Shown: positions 35,301 to 50,300 of the stretch, piece after piece
Layout: each line of letters starts with the position of its first letter
Numbering within the stretch: position 1 is the stretch's first letter
Source: Branchiostoma belcheri
Lineage: Eukaryota > Chordata > Leptocardii > Amphioxiformes > Branchiostomatidae
Reading direction: 5' to 3'
DNA: 64,000 nucleotides
NCBI RefSeq assembly: GCF_001625305.1
Contig: NW_017804353.1
Coordinates: forward strand, 5,094,999 to 5,158,998
Translations under genes and position numbers: made by a program
Notes under the pieces: model-generated
The model's database searches: none
The model's input: only the letters and a program-made list of their open reading frames with translations
Told to the model about the DNA's origin: nothing

Positions 35301-38300
35301 CGAGCAGGTTACTGTTCAAACACCACAAGGGGGTAGGTAACCTGCTCAACATGTAACGCTTGGAGTTGGTGGGAAAATCCCACTAACAATCCCTATGCCT
35401 AAACTAACCAATCCCCTATGCCATACAGGTAACATTACTGTCATCAGTAGGTAGGCACATGTAGAAGTAGCTGTGTGTTTCCCCATAACCCAAATTACTG
35501 TTGTAGGTTACAGACATCTTACAATTGTATCTCAGTGATCCTGCCCAATAACAGACAACTGATCTAGTGCAAATGATAAATGCTGCATTCTCATGAATTC
35601 TTCATCTTCTGTCTGGGTAGCCTTCTCTTTTTAGTTCAGATTTACATTCTAGAACTCTTACATTTTTTTGTAGTTCCTACCGAACCTCGCGATGTTGTCG
35701 CAACTGCCACTGGCCCCACATCTGCGATAGTCACTTGGCAGCCTCCGCAGGAAAGCAATGGTCCCCTGCTTGGGTACATGGTGTACTATGTAAACACCGT
35801 TGATGACAAGGTGTCAGTAGTGGATCTGCCAGCTTCCGAATTGTCTCATACAAATGACGACATTGAGCCCATGACTGAGTATCTGGTCTCAGTGGTGGCC
35901 TATACATCTAAAGGAGATGGACTCCGTAGTCAGGAAGTTCCTCTACGAACTGAGGAAGGTGGTATGTATCTTGTAGGAGAAAAAAGAGCACAAAACATGA
36001 CTTTCACTTGAGGAAATATGTATTTCACCTTCCATGGCAGTTGCTTGTATTTTTACAACCATGATTGGTTGCAATAAGCTGCTTCACCATCATTGCCTTC
36101 ATTGTGTCTGGATCTGTAAATCATTTTGATGGAGACACTTTATTCTCTGATCACCCATCTGCACCATCACAGATAGCTCAATCAGTATTGATTAAGATTT
36201 ATTGTATCATCTAACCAGCTGGTGGTGGTTGTCACGTTTTGACAAAGGTATCCAGCAATGAATCAAGGTCTCTTCTTCTTGCACAAGGGTGCCCTTCGTG
36301 ATTCTTCACCTCAGTTCACTTGCACTACGTCTGCTGGCCAACCACTTGCTTGTCTTCTCTCACTGTCTGCAGCCTTGGGCTTTTCCAAACATGTGCAGCA
36401 TTAATGTATATGTACACAACTGTTGCCTATGTTGTGCCTACTGTTCTGCATTGGGTTTCTGTCTCTTCTATGGCTTTGTGTTTACTTGCTTAGTTTACTG
36501 ACAACAGCTTCATTATGTGGTTTGTCCCTGTACAATGTCATGTAATTGCAGTTAGTACTGTAACAATATCCAAAATGTTAATGATGGATTGAACAATGCA
36601 TGTATCTTGTTGTTTTATTCCTACAAAAGTTCTGTAGTCCAATAGGGTGGAAGGAGACCCCACTTGATTCAACAATCAATCCTCGTGAGATGGCAGGAAC
36701 CTCAAGATCGAAATGGAGTTCTCCTGGGCTACTATATCTACTTCCTAACTGTAGGCTCAAATGGAGAGCAAAGGGGTCAGGTCCCAGCCAGTGAAGACTC
36801 CTATGTCATCACTGGTCTGAAACCCTTTACCAAATATTTTGTTACGATCTCTGCCGTAACTGGGGCAGGGGAAGGAGAGAGAAGTGACGGAGTTACAGTC
36901 CAGACTCTAGAAAGTGGTGGGTGACATTTGTATATCATAGGACAAAATTTCTTTGGTACATGACAGATTCTGAAGTTTTTCACTCTACATAGGACTAAAT
37001 AGAACTCCTGGACTCACAGAATGCTATTATTTGTCAGATTCTGTTTGAATCTGTGTCAGTAACTTGTGCTGCAGCATAGGCCTTTTCTTGATGTGTTTCT
37101 CTTCTTGCTATACATACTATACATACATATTACATACATACATTATGTTTGGTTTGATGTCGGTACGTCGAAAGAATTTGCCTTGAAGTTCACTGGACAT
37201 TGGTCCTGTTCTGCCATCCTAGTTCCAGCAGCTCCAACAGACCTTCAGGCAACAGCAGTCGATGCTCGCACCATCCAGGTGTACTGGCAGCAACCGCAAC
37301 AGACCAACGGAGAGCTGCTAGGGTATAGGCTCTTCTATCAGGGGTATGATGATGAAGATGTCACTGCTTTAGAGATCCCATCCACCGACTCATCTTGGCT
37401 GCTGTCTGGACTGCAGCCTGCAACTGAGTACCTGATTTGGGTAGTTGCCTTTACGGGTCCTGGAGATGGGGACAGGAACTGCACAGGTTATCGTGCAGAC
37501 TCCAGAAGGGGGTAGGTTAAAGAATGTCAGCCCAACCTTGTTTGCAATCTTTCTCTCCTCTGTGGTGATGCTGCTGGTTGCTCTGGTGAAGACTGGGTCT
37601 ATTTGATTATCTTTCTCAGTGGAATGTCTTTCCATTCAGACCTTGTGTTTCTTTGGATAGTCTTCAAAGATTCTGTGCTTCTAAATACATGTTGTACTCT
37701 AATATTGCATAAGATGCTTGTCAACTCATACTAATTGTTGGTTTAGGTAATCAATGTTAACTCCATCTAACTTTTTAACTTATTTTCCTCCCCAGTGCCA
37801 GATGCTCCCCGCGACATTGTTGCATCTGCGACTAACCCGACAACAATCAGGGTGAAGTGGCACCCTCCCCGACAGACCAACGGCGTTTTGCTTGGGTACA
37901 AAGTGTTCTACAAGCACACGGCTGATGACGAGCTACAAGCTGCTGTAGCTGCCCCTAACCAACTGAACCACACTAACCCTAACGTGGACCCCATTACAGA
38001 GTATGTAGTTACGGTATCTGCGTTCACCAGTGCTGGAGATGGCCCAGAGAGTCGACCAGTTACAGTTCGAACGCAGGAGGGTGGTATGTATAAGTCAGAC
38101 AATTGGTGCCTTCTCTGGTGTTGGACATAGCTTCTTTCTTTCTCCATCTCTGGGTTACTTTGTGTTGCTTTTCCCTTTTCTGTATTATATATTAAAGTAC
38201 CAGGCTTTTGTTTGAATTGTCTTTGCCTTGATCACCTTATGTATGGAGTTCTTGTGAGACAATCTTGGATTCCTTCTTCCTTGAGTCATTGAGCCCCAGT

Positions 38301-41300
38301 GTGTTGGAATATACCATCAATCATCCTCTCTCAAACTAATTTTAACAAACACATGAAGCTATCATACTGACATCCTAATTACTAATTTTGATTTAGTCTA
38401 ATGATTAAAATGACTGTCTGTGCTTTGCTCATATTATGTCAGTTGTCTCAATGATTATTTCAAAGTTTCCTTGGTTTTGTGTGGTCTGATTTCCAGTCCT
38501 CTCTAGATTGCATATTTCTCAATTAAACCTTTCAAAAGTGTGCATCTCTAATGTCCCTTGCTCTTTCCTATTTCAAGTTCCTAGCAGCCCATTCGGGCTG
38601 AACGCCTTTCCATTGGACACAACCTCGGTCAGTGTAAGTTGGCAGATACCGTTAGATCCAAATGGAGTGATCGAGGGATACAACCTGTACTATGAGGCGG
38701 CTGGAAGTGATGACGAAGAGCTGATTCAAGTTGGTCCAGAGGAAGGAGTAGACAGCCCCTACGTACTCTCTGGCCTGCAGCCCTACACGCTGTACAGCTT
38801 AGAGATAGCTGGCGTGACCGGTGGTGGAGAGGGAGACAGAAGCGACCAAGTGAAAGTGCAGACACTGGAGGGTGGTGGGTACTTGTGAAGAGAACTCTTT
38901 GGCCTGGCATGGCTTCTTTTTTTTTTCAGTGTGCTTCGTAGTGGGTTGAAGGTGGTGTGGCACAATGCAAACATGCAACTTGTATGATTATGTACCAAAG
39001 CCAGTAGCAGTCTAGATGCATAGGGTGATGTGGCATAAGTAGATAGTGGCTCTTCCATTGTAGAGTTGTAGCAGTCAACACCTCTCTTCCAGGAGTGTGG
39101 GCAAAGCTTTTTTTTCTTCAAATTTCCACATATACATATCATGACAATTTTGTGTTGAACATTTATCAAGTTTACATTACATCTGTCTTGTACTTTTTGG
39201 AGTTGTTGTGCACCCTGCTGCTGGGCTGTGCTTTGACGTTTATTCTGCTGTGTGTTGTTGTGCTTTGTACTGCTTCAGCTGTAGGCTTGGATAGATCGCT
39301 GATTGTGCTTCAGTTAGATCGCTGATTGTGCTTCAGGCAATATCTGCATGGCAGCCTTGCTGTCTTGTAGTTTTAAACTTGCTGTACTGCTGTGTTGTGC
39401 TGTGCCGTGTGCTGTGCTAAAAGTGAGATCTGTAGCAGAATTTCCTTTCTCCCCATCAAGTACCGAGCAAACCTGTCCGAGTCGCAGTCTCTGCTGATGA
39501 CGCAAGAACCATTCGTGTAAACTGGAGGCCACCGCTGAAGGCCAACGGAGAAATTATGGGCTACAATGTCTTCTACGGTCCAAGTGACTCAGATGACGTG
39601 TTATCTAAGACTGTAGATCCCGATGACCATATGGTTATTCTGGACGGTCTGCAGCCGTTTACTGAATATACCATTATCTTGTCGGCTTTCACGTTGGTCG
39701 GGGGTGGAGACAGGAGTGAGCCTGTGGTTGTCAGGACACCAGCCGGTGGTGCGTACTTTAAGACTGCTCGTATATATGTCTTGACAAATGTGACTTTGTA
39801 TCTGTCATTGTTACGCCACTAGTACTGTTTATGTTGACAAACACCCTGTATCATCTGGCATTTCATTGGCACCAATCACTGGCATCAAGCATTGTCATCT
39901 TTCGTGTGACCGCAAATCTAGATATTGCAATGGAAGAGGTACAAGCCTTACATTGACTTGACACTAATTCAATCCTTACCAGCTACTTCTGCTGCCCTTC
40001 AAATGTAGGTGCCAATCTTTATGTACCATGACATCCTTCTTTCTCACTGACATGACTTATTTCTTTCTCACTGAAGCACCGACACGTCCTCTGAGTGTGA
40101 CTGCGGACGGACAAGGTCCTGATACCGTACTAGTCACATGGCAGAGCCCGACAGAGAACAATGGAAACCTACTCGGTTATTACATCTACTACCAAGTCGT
40201 GGGAAGTACAGAGACATCACGAGCTGAGACTGGTCCTGACGAAACGACTTACAGCATCAGTGGGCTGCGGCCTGCCACAGAATACGTTTTTACTGTCACT
40301 GCTTACACAGAGGGTGGGGAGAGTGAACGTAGTGAGGAAGTCTTTGTCAGCACATTGAGTGGTGGTAGGTCACACTTCTTCCTGAACATTGCATTCCTAC
40401 CCATGCAAAACTTGTGACAGCCTACATTGTACTTTTTACAGCATCCCACGGCCAGACATCTGGTCTATCTTCAGCTTTACTGTCTATGACAGCTCTAATG
40501 ACTATGAGAAAATGCATGGATCATAAATCTTTTGCTAATCATCTCATCTCAAAGGTGTCTTGAAAATGCTGTGCTCTTCTTTAACACTCTTTCATTATAT
40601 TGATAACTGTTGCTTGCTTCAATGTTTTGGTAACATGAATGTGTGACAATTTTGGACAGGCTAACTTCGCAGTGATGTTTTGATCTGTAGTTGACAGGAC
40701 TTAATTTTTCTTGTTAGAACTGTCTCTTGTATTAGCTGACATGTACATTTAGTGACTTCTTCTTTTGTCCTCTCGAAGTCCCTTCAACACCCCTAAGTGT
40801 GACTGCGGAAGGACAAGCCCCTGATACCGTAGTAGTCACATGGCAGAGCCCGACTGAGACCAACGGAGAACTGATTGGTTATTACATCTACTACCAAGTT
40901 GTGGGAAGCACAGATGCGTTACGAGCCGAGGCTGGACCCAACGAAAACACTTACAGCATCAGTGGGCTGCAGCCTGCTACAGAATACATAATCACTGTCA
41001 CAGCTTACACAGAGGGTGGGGAGAGTGAACGTAGTGGGGAAGTGCTGGTTCGCACTTTGAGTGGTGGTAGGTTTCCCTTCTTGCAGCATTCATACACATC
41101 CTTTTTAAACTTTAAACAATCTACACTTCTTCAAAAGGCATCGTTGTACCAATGGTTAATCTGGGCAATTTACATCATTGAGCTTTAGTTTCAGAAGCAA
41201 TCTCTCTTCCCTCTTGAAAATGCTGTTTATTCCTTAAAGCTCTGACTTCCTCTATCTAAAACAATGTTTTGTAACAGTATAGTTTTTATTCTTCAATAAC

Positions 41301-44300
41301 TCGTGTGGGACAATTTCTGACAGGCCACCTATGCTTTTAGGCTACCTCTTTTGTTGTCGTACCTGTATTAGCTGACATGTACATTTAGTGACTTCTTCTT
41401 TTGTCCTTTCGAAATCGAAGTCCCTTCAACACCCTTAAGTGTGACTGCGGAAGGACAAGCCCCTGACACAATTACAGTCACATGGCAGAGCCCTACTGAG
41501 ACCAACGGAGACCTGCTCGGTTATTACATCTACTACCAAGTTGTGGGAAGCACAGATGCGTTACGAGCCGAGGCTGGTCCTGATGAAACCACTTACAGCA
41601 TCAGTGGGCTGCGGCCTGCTACAGAATACATAATCACTCTCACAGCTTACACAGAGGGTGGGGAGAGCGAACGTAGTCGGGAAATTCCGGTTCGCACTTT
41701 GAGTGGTGGTAGGTTTCCCTTCTTGCAGCATTCATACACATCCTTTTTAAACTCTAATCTACACTTCTTCAAAAGGCATTGTTGTACCAATTATGGTTAA
41801 TCTGGACAATTTACACCATCAGCTTTAGTTTCTTTGGCAAGATCTTTGTAATGATGAAGAAACACATTGCTCTATCACTCTTTTGCTGACCATCTCATCT
41901 AAGAGGCAGCAAATGCCAGCATTCTCTTGCGTCTTGAAAGTGCTGTCTTTTCCTTAAAGCACTGAATTCCTCTATCTAAAACAGTGAATGTTTTGTAACT
42001 ACCTACATGTAGTTCTAGTTCTACCTAATTCTTTAATAACTCATGTGTGACAAGTTCTGACAGGCCACCTATGCTTTTAGGCTACTTATCTTGTAGTACC
42101 TGTATTAGCTGACATGTACATTTAGTGACTTCTTCTTTTGTCCTCTCAAAGTCCCTTCAACACCCCTAAGTGTGACTGCTGACGGACAAGCCCCTGATAC
42201 CGTAGTAGTCACATGGCAGAGCCCGACTGAGACCAACGGAGACCTGCTTGGTTATTACATCTACTACCAAGTTGTGGGAAGCACAGAGACGTCAAGAGCT
42301 GAGGCTGGTCCCGACGAAGCGACTTACAGCATCAGTGGGCTGCGGCCTGCTACAGAATACATAATCACTCTCACAGCTTACACAGAGGGTGGGGAGAGCG
42401 AACGTAGTGGGGATGTTCTGGTTCGCACTTTGAGTGGTGGTAGGTTTCCCTTCCTGCAGCATTCATACACATCTTTTTTAAACTATAAACAACCTACTTC
42501 AAAAGACATTATCCTACAACAGTAAATCTAAGCTTAATTTACAAACTGGACATATTCATCTACTGGGTCCTACTTATATGTACATTGGCAATGTCTTGTT
42601 GGCACATCCTTTTCTGGTAATCTCACCTGAGATGGCATTGCCTGCCAGCAATCTCTTTGCCTCTTAAAAATGCTGTGCTTTCCTCTAAAGCTCCTAATGT
42701 CCCTGTTTAGAACAATGTTTAATAACCTTGTACCTTTGTAGCATGTTAGTAATGTTTGTGTGGTAAACTTTGGTTTAAATCTTTTGGCCTACCTTCTTTT
42801 GTCGTAATAACTTTTTTCTGTGTTAGCTGACATGACATCGCACATATAGTGACTTCTTCTTTTGTCCTCTCGAAGTCCCTTCAACACCCCTAAGTGTGAC
42901 TGCTGACGGACAAGCCCCTGATACCGTAGTAGTCACATGGCAGAGCCCGACTGAGACCAATGGAGACCTGCTTGGTTATTACATCTACTACCAAGTCATG
43001 GGAAGTACAGAGGCATCAAGAGCTGAGGCTGGTCCCGACGAAACCACTTTCAGCATCAGTGGGCTGCGGCCTGCTACAGAATACATAATCACTCTCACAG
43101 CTTACACAGAGGGTGGGGAGAGTGAACGTAGTGGGGAAGCTCTGGTTCACACATTAAGCGGTGGTAGGTCATGCTTTATGTAGTTTTTAGGCATCCACTC
43201 ACTCATTATAAAGATGTAACAACTGACTTCTGCTCTATTTCACCTTGAGAAATCTGGTAACCTCTGTAGTAGTTTCTCTTTCACATATCTTCCCTTGACG
43301 ACTTCTATCATGCAACGTTGCTATGTTTACAGAACTGCTTCATCCTTTATTTGCGTCCTTCATTCTACAGCCTGTGGCAGTTTAAGTTGCAGTCCTGCCC
43401 GGTGTTGACTCTGCTTGCCATACCATACATGTACTGTGCTACATTGTCTTGTCTACATGTTGACATGCACATGACATGAGCTTTTGTTGTTCTGTTTCCC
43501 AAAGTCCCATCCACGCCCCTCGGGGTGAGCGCTGAAGAAAATGCTCCCGACTCCATTATGGTTACATGGGAGCCTCCAACAGAGTCCAACGGGGAACTGC
43601 TCGGATATTACATCTACTACCAAGTTGTTGGAACTACAGAGACGTCACGGGCAGAGGCTGGACCTGACGATGTAGCCTACATTATCAGTGGGCTGCTGCC
43701 TGCAACAGAATATGTAGTCACTCTCACAGCTTACACAGAGGGTGGGGAGAGTGAACGTAGTGGGGACATCCTGGTCCGCACATTGAGTGGTGGTAGGTAG
43801 TATACGTACTTCAACTACATGTAAGCATTTCAAATGCAGCATACTATATGAAGGTGACGTCCTTAAAAGGACGGGCCACTTAAGTCTGCCATGTCTGTCT
43901 TACAGAACAACTTGACGTAAATTTCCTCATGCATATGACTTCATTTCTTCTTCTGTCCTCCTTAAGTCCCACCAACACCCTCTAGTGTGGCAGCTGAAGG
44001 GGAAGCTCCTGACAGTATTAAGGTTTGGTGGCAATCTCCCGTCTCGCCAAATGGAAACCTAGACCTAGGTGGTTTCCGCATCTATTACCGTGTTCTCGGG
44101 ACCTCGGAGAAGTCCAGTGCTGAGGCCGGTCCTGATGACATGATGTACAGCATCCGCGGGTTGCAGCCCGCCACAGATTACGTAGTTACTCTGTCCTCTC
44201 ACTCCATGGGGGGTGAGAGTGATCGAACTTCGGAAATCATAGTTCGCACCTTAAGCAGTGGTAGGTTGTCTTCCAATAGCTTAAAATCACTGCTTTTCTA

Positions 44301-47300
44301 CAGCTTGCAGCAGCATCACCTTGTCAAATCATCTTCTTCTTAGTCTCATCTTACATTTTCTCAACGAGCAAAGACCTTCCTACATTCTGTTGGTGATGAT
44401 GGCTTGGGGTCTCTCATCATTTCTCTTTAGTCACTTCTTGTGACGGCAATCTCTGGTGCACACTCCTGGTCATGCTGGATTCTCTTCATCTACAGTTTCC
44501 TCATCATTCTGGCCAGACGAACTACTGGGTGTTTCAATCTTATTGCTGTGTGCCTCTTTGGGTGGCAGCCTTTCTTGAGCATTGCAGTGGTGTCTATGAG
44601 ATTATGTGGTGATGGTTAATTTCAGGCCAAGACCTCTTCTAGATATCAAATGACATATACCTGACTTGACATGTTATTTTGTCTTCCTAAAGCTCCATCA
44701 ACACCCCTGGGTGTAACTGCTGAAGGACAGGCCCCTGATACGATTCAAGTGACATGGCAACCTCCAACCCAGACCAATGGAGAACTGCTTGGTTATTACA
44801 TCTACTACCGACTTGCGGGATTCCCAGACTGGTTTCAAGCTGAGGCTGGTCCTGATGAAACCACTTACAGCATCAGCGGGCTGCTGCCTGCTGCAGAATA
44901 CATAATCACTCTCACAGCTTACACAGAGGGTGGGGAGAGTGAACGTAGTGGGGAAATTCCGGTTCGCACTTTGAGTGGTGGTAGGTAGCAATTGAAGCAA
45001 ACCCAACTTTGCCTACTTTTAATTTCGATTATTCCCTTCTTTTAAACTACTGTCACTTTCTGCTGAATGTTCATTTTTAGCCATCAAGGTGCAATGTAAA
45101 CTTGTTTTGACAGTTGTGAACTTATAGTTGGCCTGTCGTAATACTGCAAAACCTTTCTAAATGTCTGCATATCTCTGCACTATCCTGACTTTAAGCTGGC
45201 TACCATGCCATTTTTGTGCTTCTGATGATGATGGCCTTCCACAAAGATCATGTTCACCCAGAACTATGCTTACATTGTCCATAACTTTCCTCAAATTTCA
45301 TGCCAGCACCACTTGACATACACATGATGTAACACTTTCTTTTGCCCTGCTGAAGTTCCGTCAACACCTCTTGGCGTGACTGCACAAGGAGAAAGTCCGA
45401 ACACCATCATAGTTGCTTGGCAAACCCCAGCTGAGACCAACGGAGAACTGCTTGGTTATTACATCTACTACCAAGAAGTAGGAAGTACAGAGACATCAAG
45501 GGCCGAAGCTGGTCCAAATGATGCCACATACATCATCAGTGGGCTGCGGCCTGCTACAGAATACACAATCACTCTCACAGCTTACACAGAGGGTGGGGAG
45601 AGTGAACGTAGTGGGGAAGCCCTGGTCAGCACATTGAGTGGTGGTATGTAGCACTTCATCCATTATCATTCCAGCTTCCATTGCTTTCAAAGCTTGTTAA
45701 GTTGGAATGATCTGCACCACCATGCTTTGCAGCTCATTGCCAATGCTACTCCATCTTAACTTAAAACTGTGTCCTGCTTTTTGCCTTCAAGTTAAGCCAT
45801 CTACAGCTTGCATCTGCCTTGTTCATTTCAAAATTTGCACCAAGAACACCTGAGGAAACCATGATGCCCATCTTGGCCATTGTACATTTCCTTGACATCT
45901 TGGTTCTGTATAAGGGAAACCTAAGTTTTGTTGCTATTGCTTCATTATGCAGCTTGTATCAGACTCCTAAGGATTGACAGCTTTGCATTGCTACATTGGC
46001 CTGCTGATTATAAGCTACTATTGCCAAAGGGCAGTGACAGCTTCAGAGTAATCCATCATTGGCACCCTGTGTCAGCTTTGCCACATCTTAAATCACATTG
46101 CCTCAATAGATACCCTTCGTGTTCATAGCTTGATGATATGGTACATTTTGCAGATGGAAACAGGGTTTTGACATTCTCAGTTTTTTTATTAATTGTTAAC
46201 GGTGTGTCTTCAGCTTCACATGTATATTGCCATGCATTATGAAATAGAGTTATCTATAGTCCTGGGTTCTTCACTGTGATACATGTACATTTCAGCAAAA
46301 GACTGTCCTTTCTGCAATGCTTTCAAATCCAAGCTTGTCGATCTTCCCCCTTCACATATCTGTACTGTCTGTATCAGTGCTACTGAACACTTGTATCTCA
46401 GAAGATGACATTAGACTTAGCTTCCTACTCGTGTGGTGACAACTGATAAGAAGAAAAAGCTCCTGTTACCAGGAGTGGATGAAAGCTACACCATGCATTA
46501 TCCACATGTCTGCCCTTTGTACACATTTCTTGTTCATCCTCTCATTCAACCAACATAATGGACATTTCACCAGGTCATCAAGAGGGATTTATTCACTTTG
46601 TCCATACTGCTTTCATTTTTTCTGTCAAGTGTCTAAATGTTGGTAAACAACAGAAAAGGTCCAGAACAAGTATCTAACTCACTCTATCTCCTAAAAACTC
46701 TTAATATTGTTGTTCTAGCACAAATGTAAACATTGCATATTGCTGAAATATGGACATAGTTTCTACTCTGTATCTAAGTGATGCCACCTGTTTCCTTCTC
46801 ACTGAAGCACCATCGACACCCCTAAGTGTGACTGCTGAAGGACAAGCCCCTGACACAATTACAGTCACATGGGAGAGCCCTAGTGAGACCAACGGAGAAC
46901 TGCTTGGTTATTACATCTACTACCAAGTTGTGGGAAGCACAGAGACGTCAAGAGCTGAGGCTGGTCCTGACGAAACCACTTACAGCATCAGTGGGCTGCT
47001 GCCTGCTACAGAATACATAATCACTCTCACAGCTTACACAGAGGGTGGGGAGAGTGAACGTAGTGGGGAAGTCTTGGTCCAAACTTTGAGTGGTGGTAGG
47101 TAGCAGTTGTGGCTTCTAATAACATCCTTTATAAACTCCCGTTCAACATATAACTATTAAAGAAGACCCCAATATCCCCCTTAAAACTGGTAGGCAAGTA
47201 TAGAACCACAAGGCACAGTTTATTTCTTGCATCATTCTGTTTATGTTGTCGCCACTCCATTCCAAGTCTGTCCTGGCTACAGGCAATACTGGTAATCATC

Positions 47301-50300
47301 ACTGTCCTAATGTTGTCCACCTTTCATTGTTCTTAATGAGATGTACCATGCTGAACATTGTGGCCATTTATGGAAGTTAAACACTGTTCCTGGACTCTGG
47401 ATTTTTGTAACTCGGTATAACCAGTTAGTCTGGCTTTGCCAACTTGTGTGGCATTCCTGTGATGCCATCGCGGCTTCTAACCAAGGCCTCTGTACCACCA
47501 TCACAATAACAGACTCTACAGTCATCCTCATCTCTCCATCATCCAGATTTCTTCGTCAAGAACTACCATTGTATCATGGCTGTGAAATGAATATCTTCTT
47601 TTCCCCTTGCAACTTCAAGCCCCAACAACACCCCTAGGGGTGACTGGAGAAGGAGAAGCTCCTGACGCAATCAGAGTCACATGGCAGGCCCCGACAGATA
47701 CAAACGGAGACCTGGTCGGCTACTACATCTACTACAAGGTTTTCGACAGCGAAGAGACGCTTAAGGCGGAAGCCGGATCATCTGACACAACCTACCTCAT
47801 CAGTGGGCTGCGGCCTGCTACAGAATATGAAATGTATCTAACTGCCTACACTGTAGGTGGTGAGAGCGAGCGTAGCCAGTCAGCGTTCGTTCGCACATTA
47901 GCTGGTGGTAGGTGAACCCTGAATTTCTTCTATCAAACAAAACACAACTCTTTGATAATCTCCAACCAACAGCACTACCCAACTTTCATCTTTTCTTGTA
48001 AATGCTGCACAATTTTTAATTTGCTCACTTTTAAAGACAACTGACATTGTTGCTTTTATGTATCTGAATCTGTACCCTTTTTTATAGTTTTCTTTTGCAT
48101 GCAAGCACTTTTTTCTTTTTGCACCCTTCACCCTTCCAGTCCCCGGTGCACCTGCCAGCATTAGAGCATCTTCACTCGGCTCTGAAGCCATTGAGGTGTC
48201 TTGGCAACCTCCATCCCAGTCAAACGGAGAGATACTGGGGTACCATCTGCATTACCAGATAGTAGGAGAGGAGACCAGTGTCTCGACCCAAGACGTTGAG
48301 CGTTACGAGACGTTTTACTTACTGAGGGGCCTTAGGCCGCTCACTGAGTACTACATCTGGCTTGTAGCCTTCACTGACGCAGGGGACGGAGAGAGGAGCG
48401 AACAAGTTACTGTACAAACGGCAGAGGGGGGTATGTACATGCACATCTGTGCCCAAAAGTGATATTGGACAGATGGGGATATGACATCCTTGTTGGACAG
48501 ATGGACATTGGCCTCTTCTTATGGACAACTATTTTTCTGACCTTAAAGACTTACATAGTTTGCCTCTGACTCAGACTGTCGCAAGACTGGCAGCAACATG
48601 TATTTCTTTCTTAACTGCTCTTTAAGCTTTACATGTATGGGTTGCACCCAACCTTGTATTGCTTTTCTCTTCATGCCTTCATAGGGCCCTGAGGGGCTTA
48701 GAACTAACCTACCAGCCTCTCTTGGTTTTTTCTTTCCTCAGTGCCTGGAGCTCCTAGAGATGTCCAGGGTCATGCTGTAGATCCCACCACTATTACAGTC
48801 GATTGGCAACCCCCCGTAGAGATCAATGGGGTGCTCCTTGGGTACAAGGTGATTTACATGCCTGAAAATGCTGCTGAGTTCTCAACTGTTGAGTTGGGAC
48901 CAGCTGAGCTGTCCACGATGCTGCTGGATTTGGAACCACAGACGACGTATTCCATTGTCGTGCTAGCCTTTACGGCGGCAGGCGATGGGGATGAAAGCGA
49001 GGAAATCCTAGTCAGCACATTGCAGGGTGGTAGGTATCAAAGTCAAACCCCTGACTGGAAAAATGGCCTTTCTTCTGGTTTAAAGGGCACTCATTTGTAA
49101 GTGTAATGTGCTTGCGATAAGTTTAACAGACAAGCTCCTTGCATCCATAACTTAAGGCAAAGCAATGCGATATATGGTTATATGGTGATGATTGGGCTTA
49201 AAAGAGGCCATCCTGAACTAAGGTGAGTTACTGCACAAGGTTTTTCTTCTTCTCTAATAGAAATAACAAACAGTGAAGAAATGTTCCCAAATCATCCTAC
49301 ACTTACATGTACTATGGATATATTCTTTGCAAGTGCTGTGATGTTTGACCAAGTTTTTTTTCCTCATTAAGTTCCCGGTGCTCCAACTGATCTCGCTGCG
49401 GTTGAAAAAACGTCTGACTCCATGAAACTGAGCTGGCAAGCACCCGAGGGCGATATCGAAGGGTACAGAGTTTTCTGGACGCTGACCGGAAGCGACACCG
49501 AGGAAACTGTTGACACGAGATCACCCGATGCATCATGGTCTCTGACCGGACTTCAGCCGTTCGGAGAGTACTCTGTTTCAGTTCTAGCCTACAACTCAGC
49601 GGGCGATGGTGAAAGAAGTGAGACAATCACGGTGCAAACAGAAGAGGGTGGTACGTATCACGCATACACTGTGCTGCCTCTGTTGTAACCAGATAGCGAC
49701 TTTTGAGTCCTTGTGATATGCTAATGCCTTGAATTGTTTCTGGATCATACCGCTCGACTCTTGTATTGCGATGACCCTGCCCTACCTATTTGCATGTTGT
49801 CTGCAAGTATGTCCAATACAGCGCACTACCCCCTAACAAGATACAATCAACACATAGACACTTCATTCATCACATTCATAGTTTACATAAGGTATATGTA
49901 CCTTTCGTCACATTCACTGTACAAACGAGAATTCATCAAAATATGTAATTATCTCTACACATTAGCATCAAATGACATAAACATGTACATGTAGCTGGAT
50001 AATTGAAGTTTCCCACTTCTTTCTGGCAGTTTCTGCCACTTTATGTCATCATCCGTGACTCTTTGTATACAATCTGAGGTATGCAATTGATGATAATATC
50101 TCCTTGTGTGCTAACGACACTTTGACCGTTCCTTCAAGTCCCCGGAGCCCCACGTGAAGTTCAGGGGATCGCCATAGACTCAACAACAATCGAGCTGCAG
50201 TGGATGCCGCCATCACCAGATGAACAAAATGGTGTGATCCAGGGGTACAAAATCTTGTACAAGAAGGTTGGGGAAGAAGGGGAGAACGAAGAAGACGCCG

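Noticed and set aside
45644-46807. A hidden FN3 exon in the unusually long intron
   Set aside because: I looked for the B-strand Trp, tyrosine corner and GGES or GDG loop in all + frames and found none.
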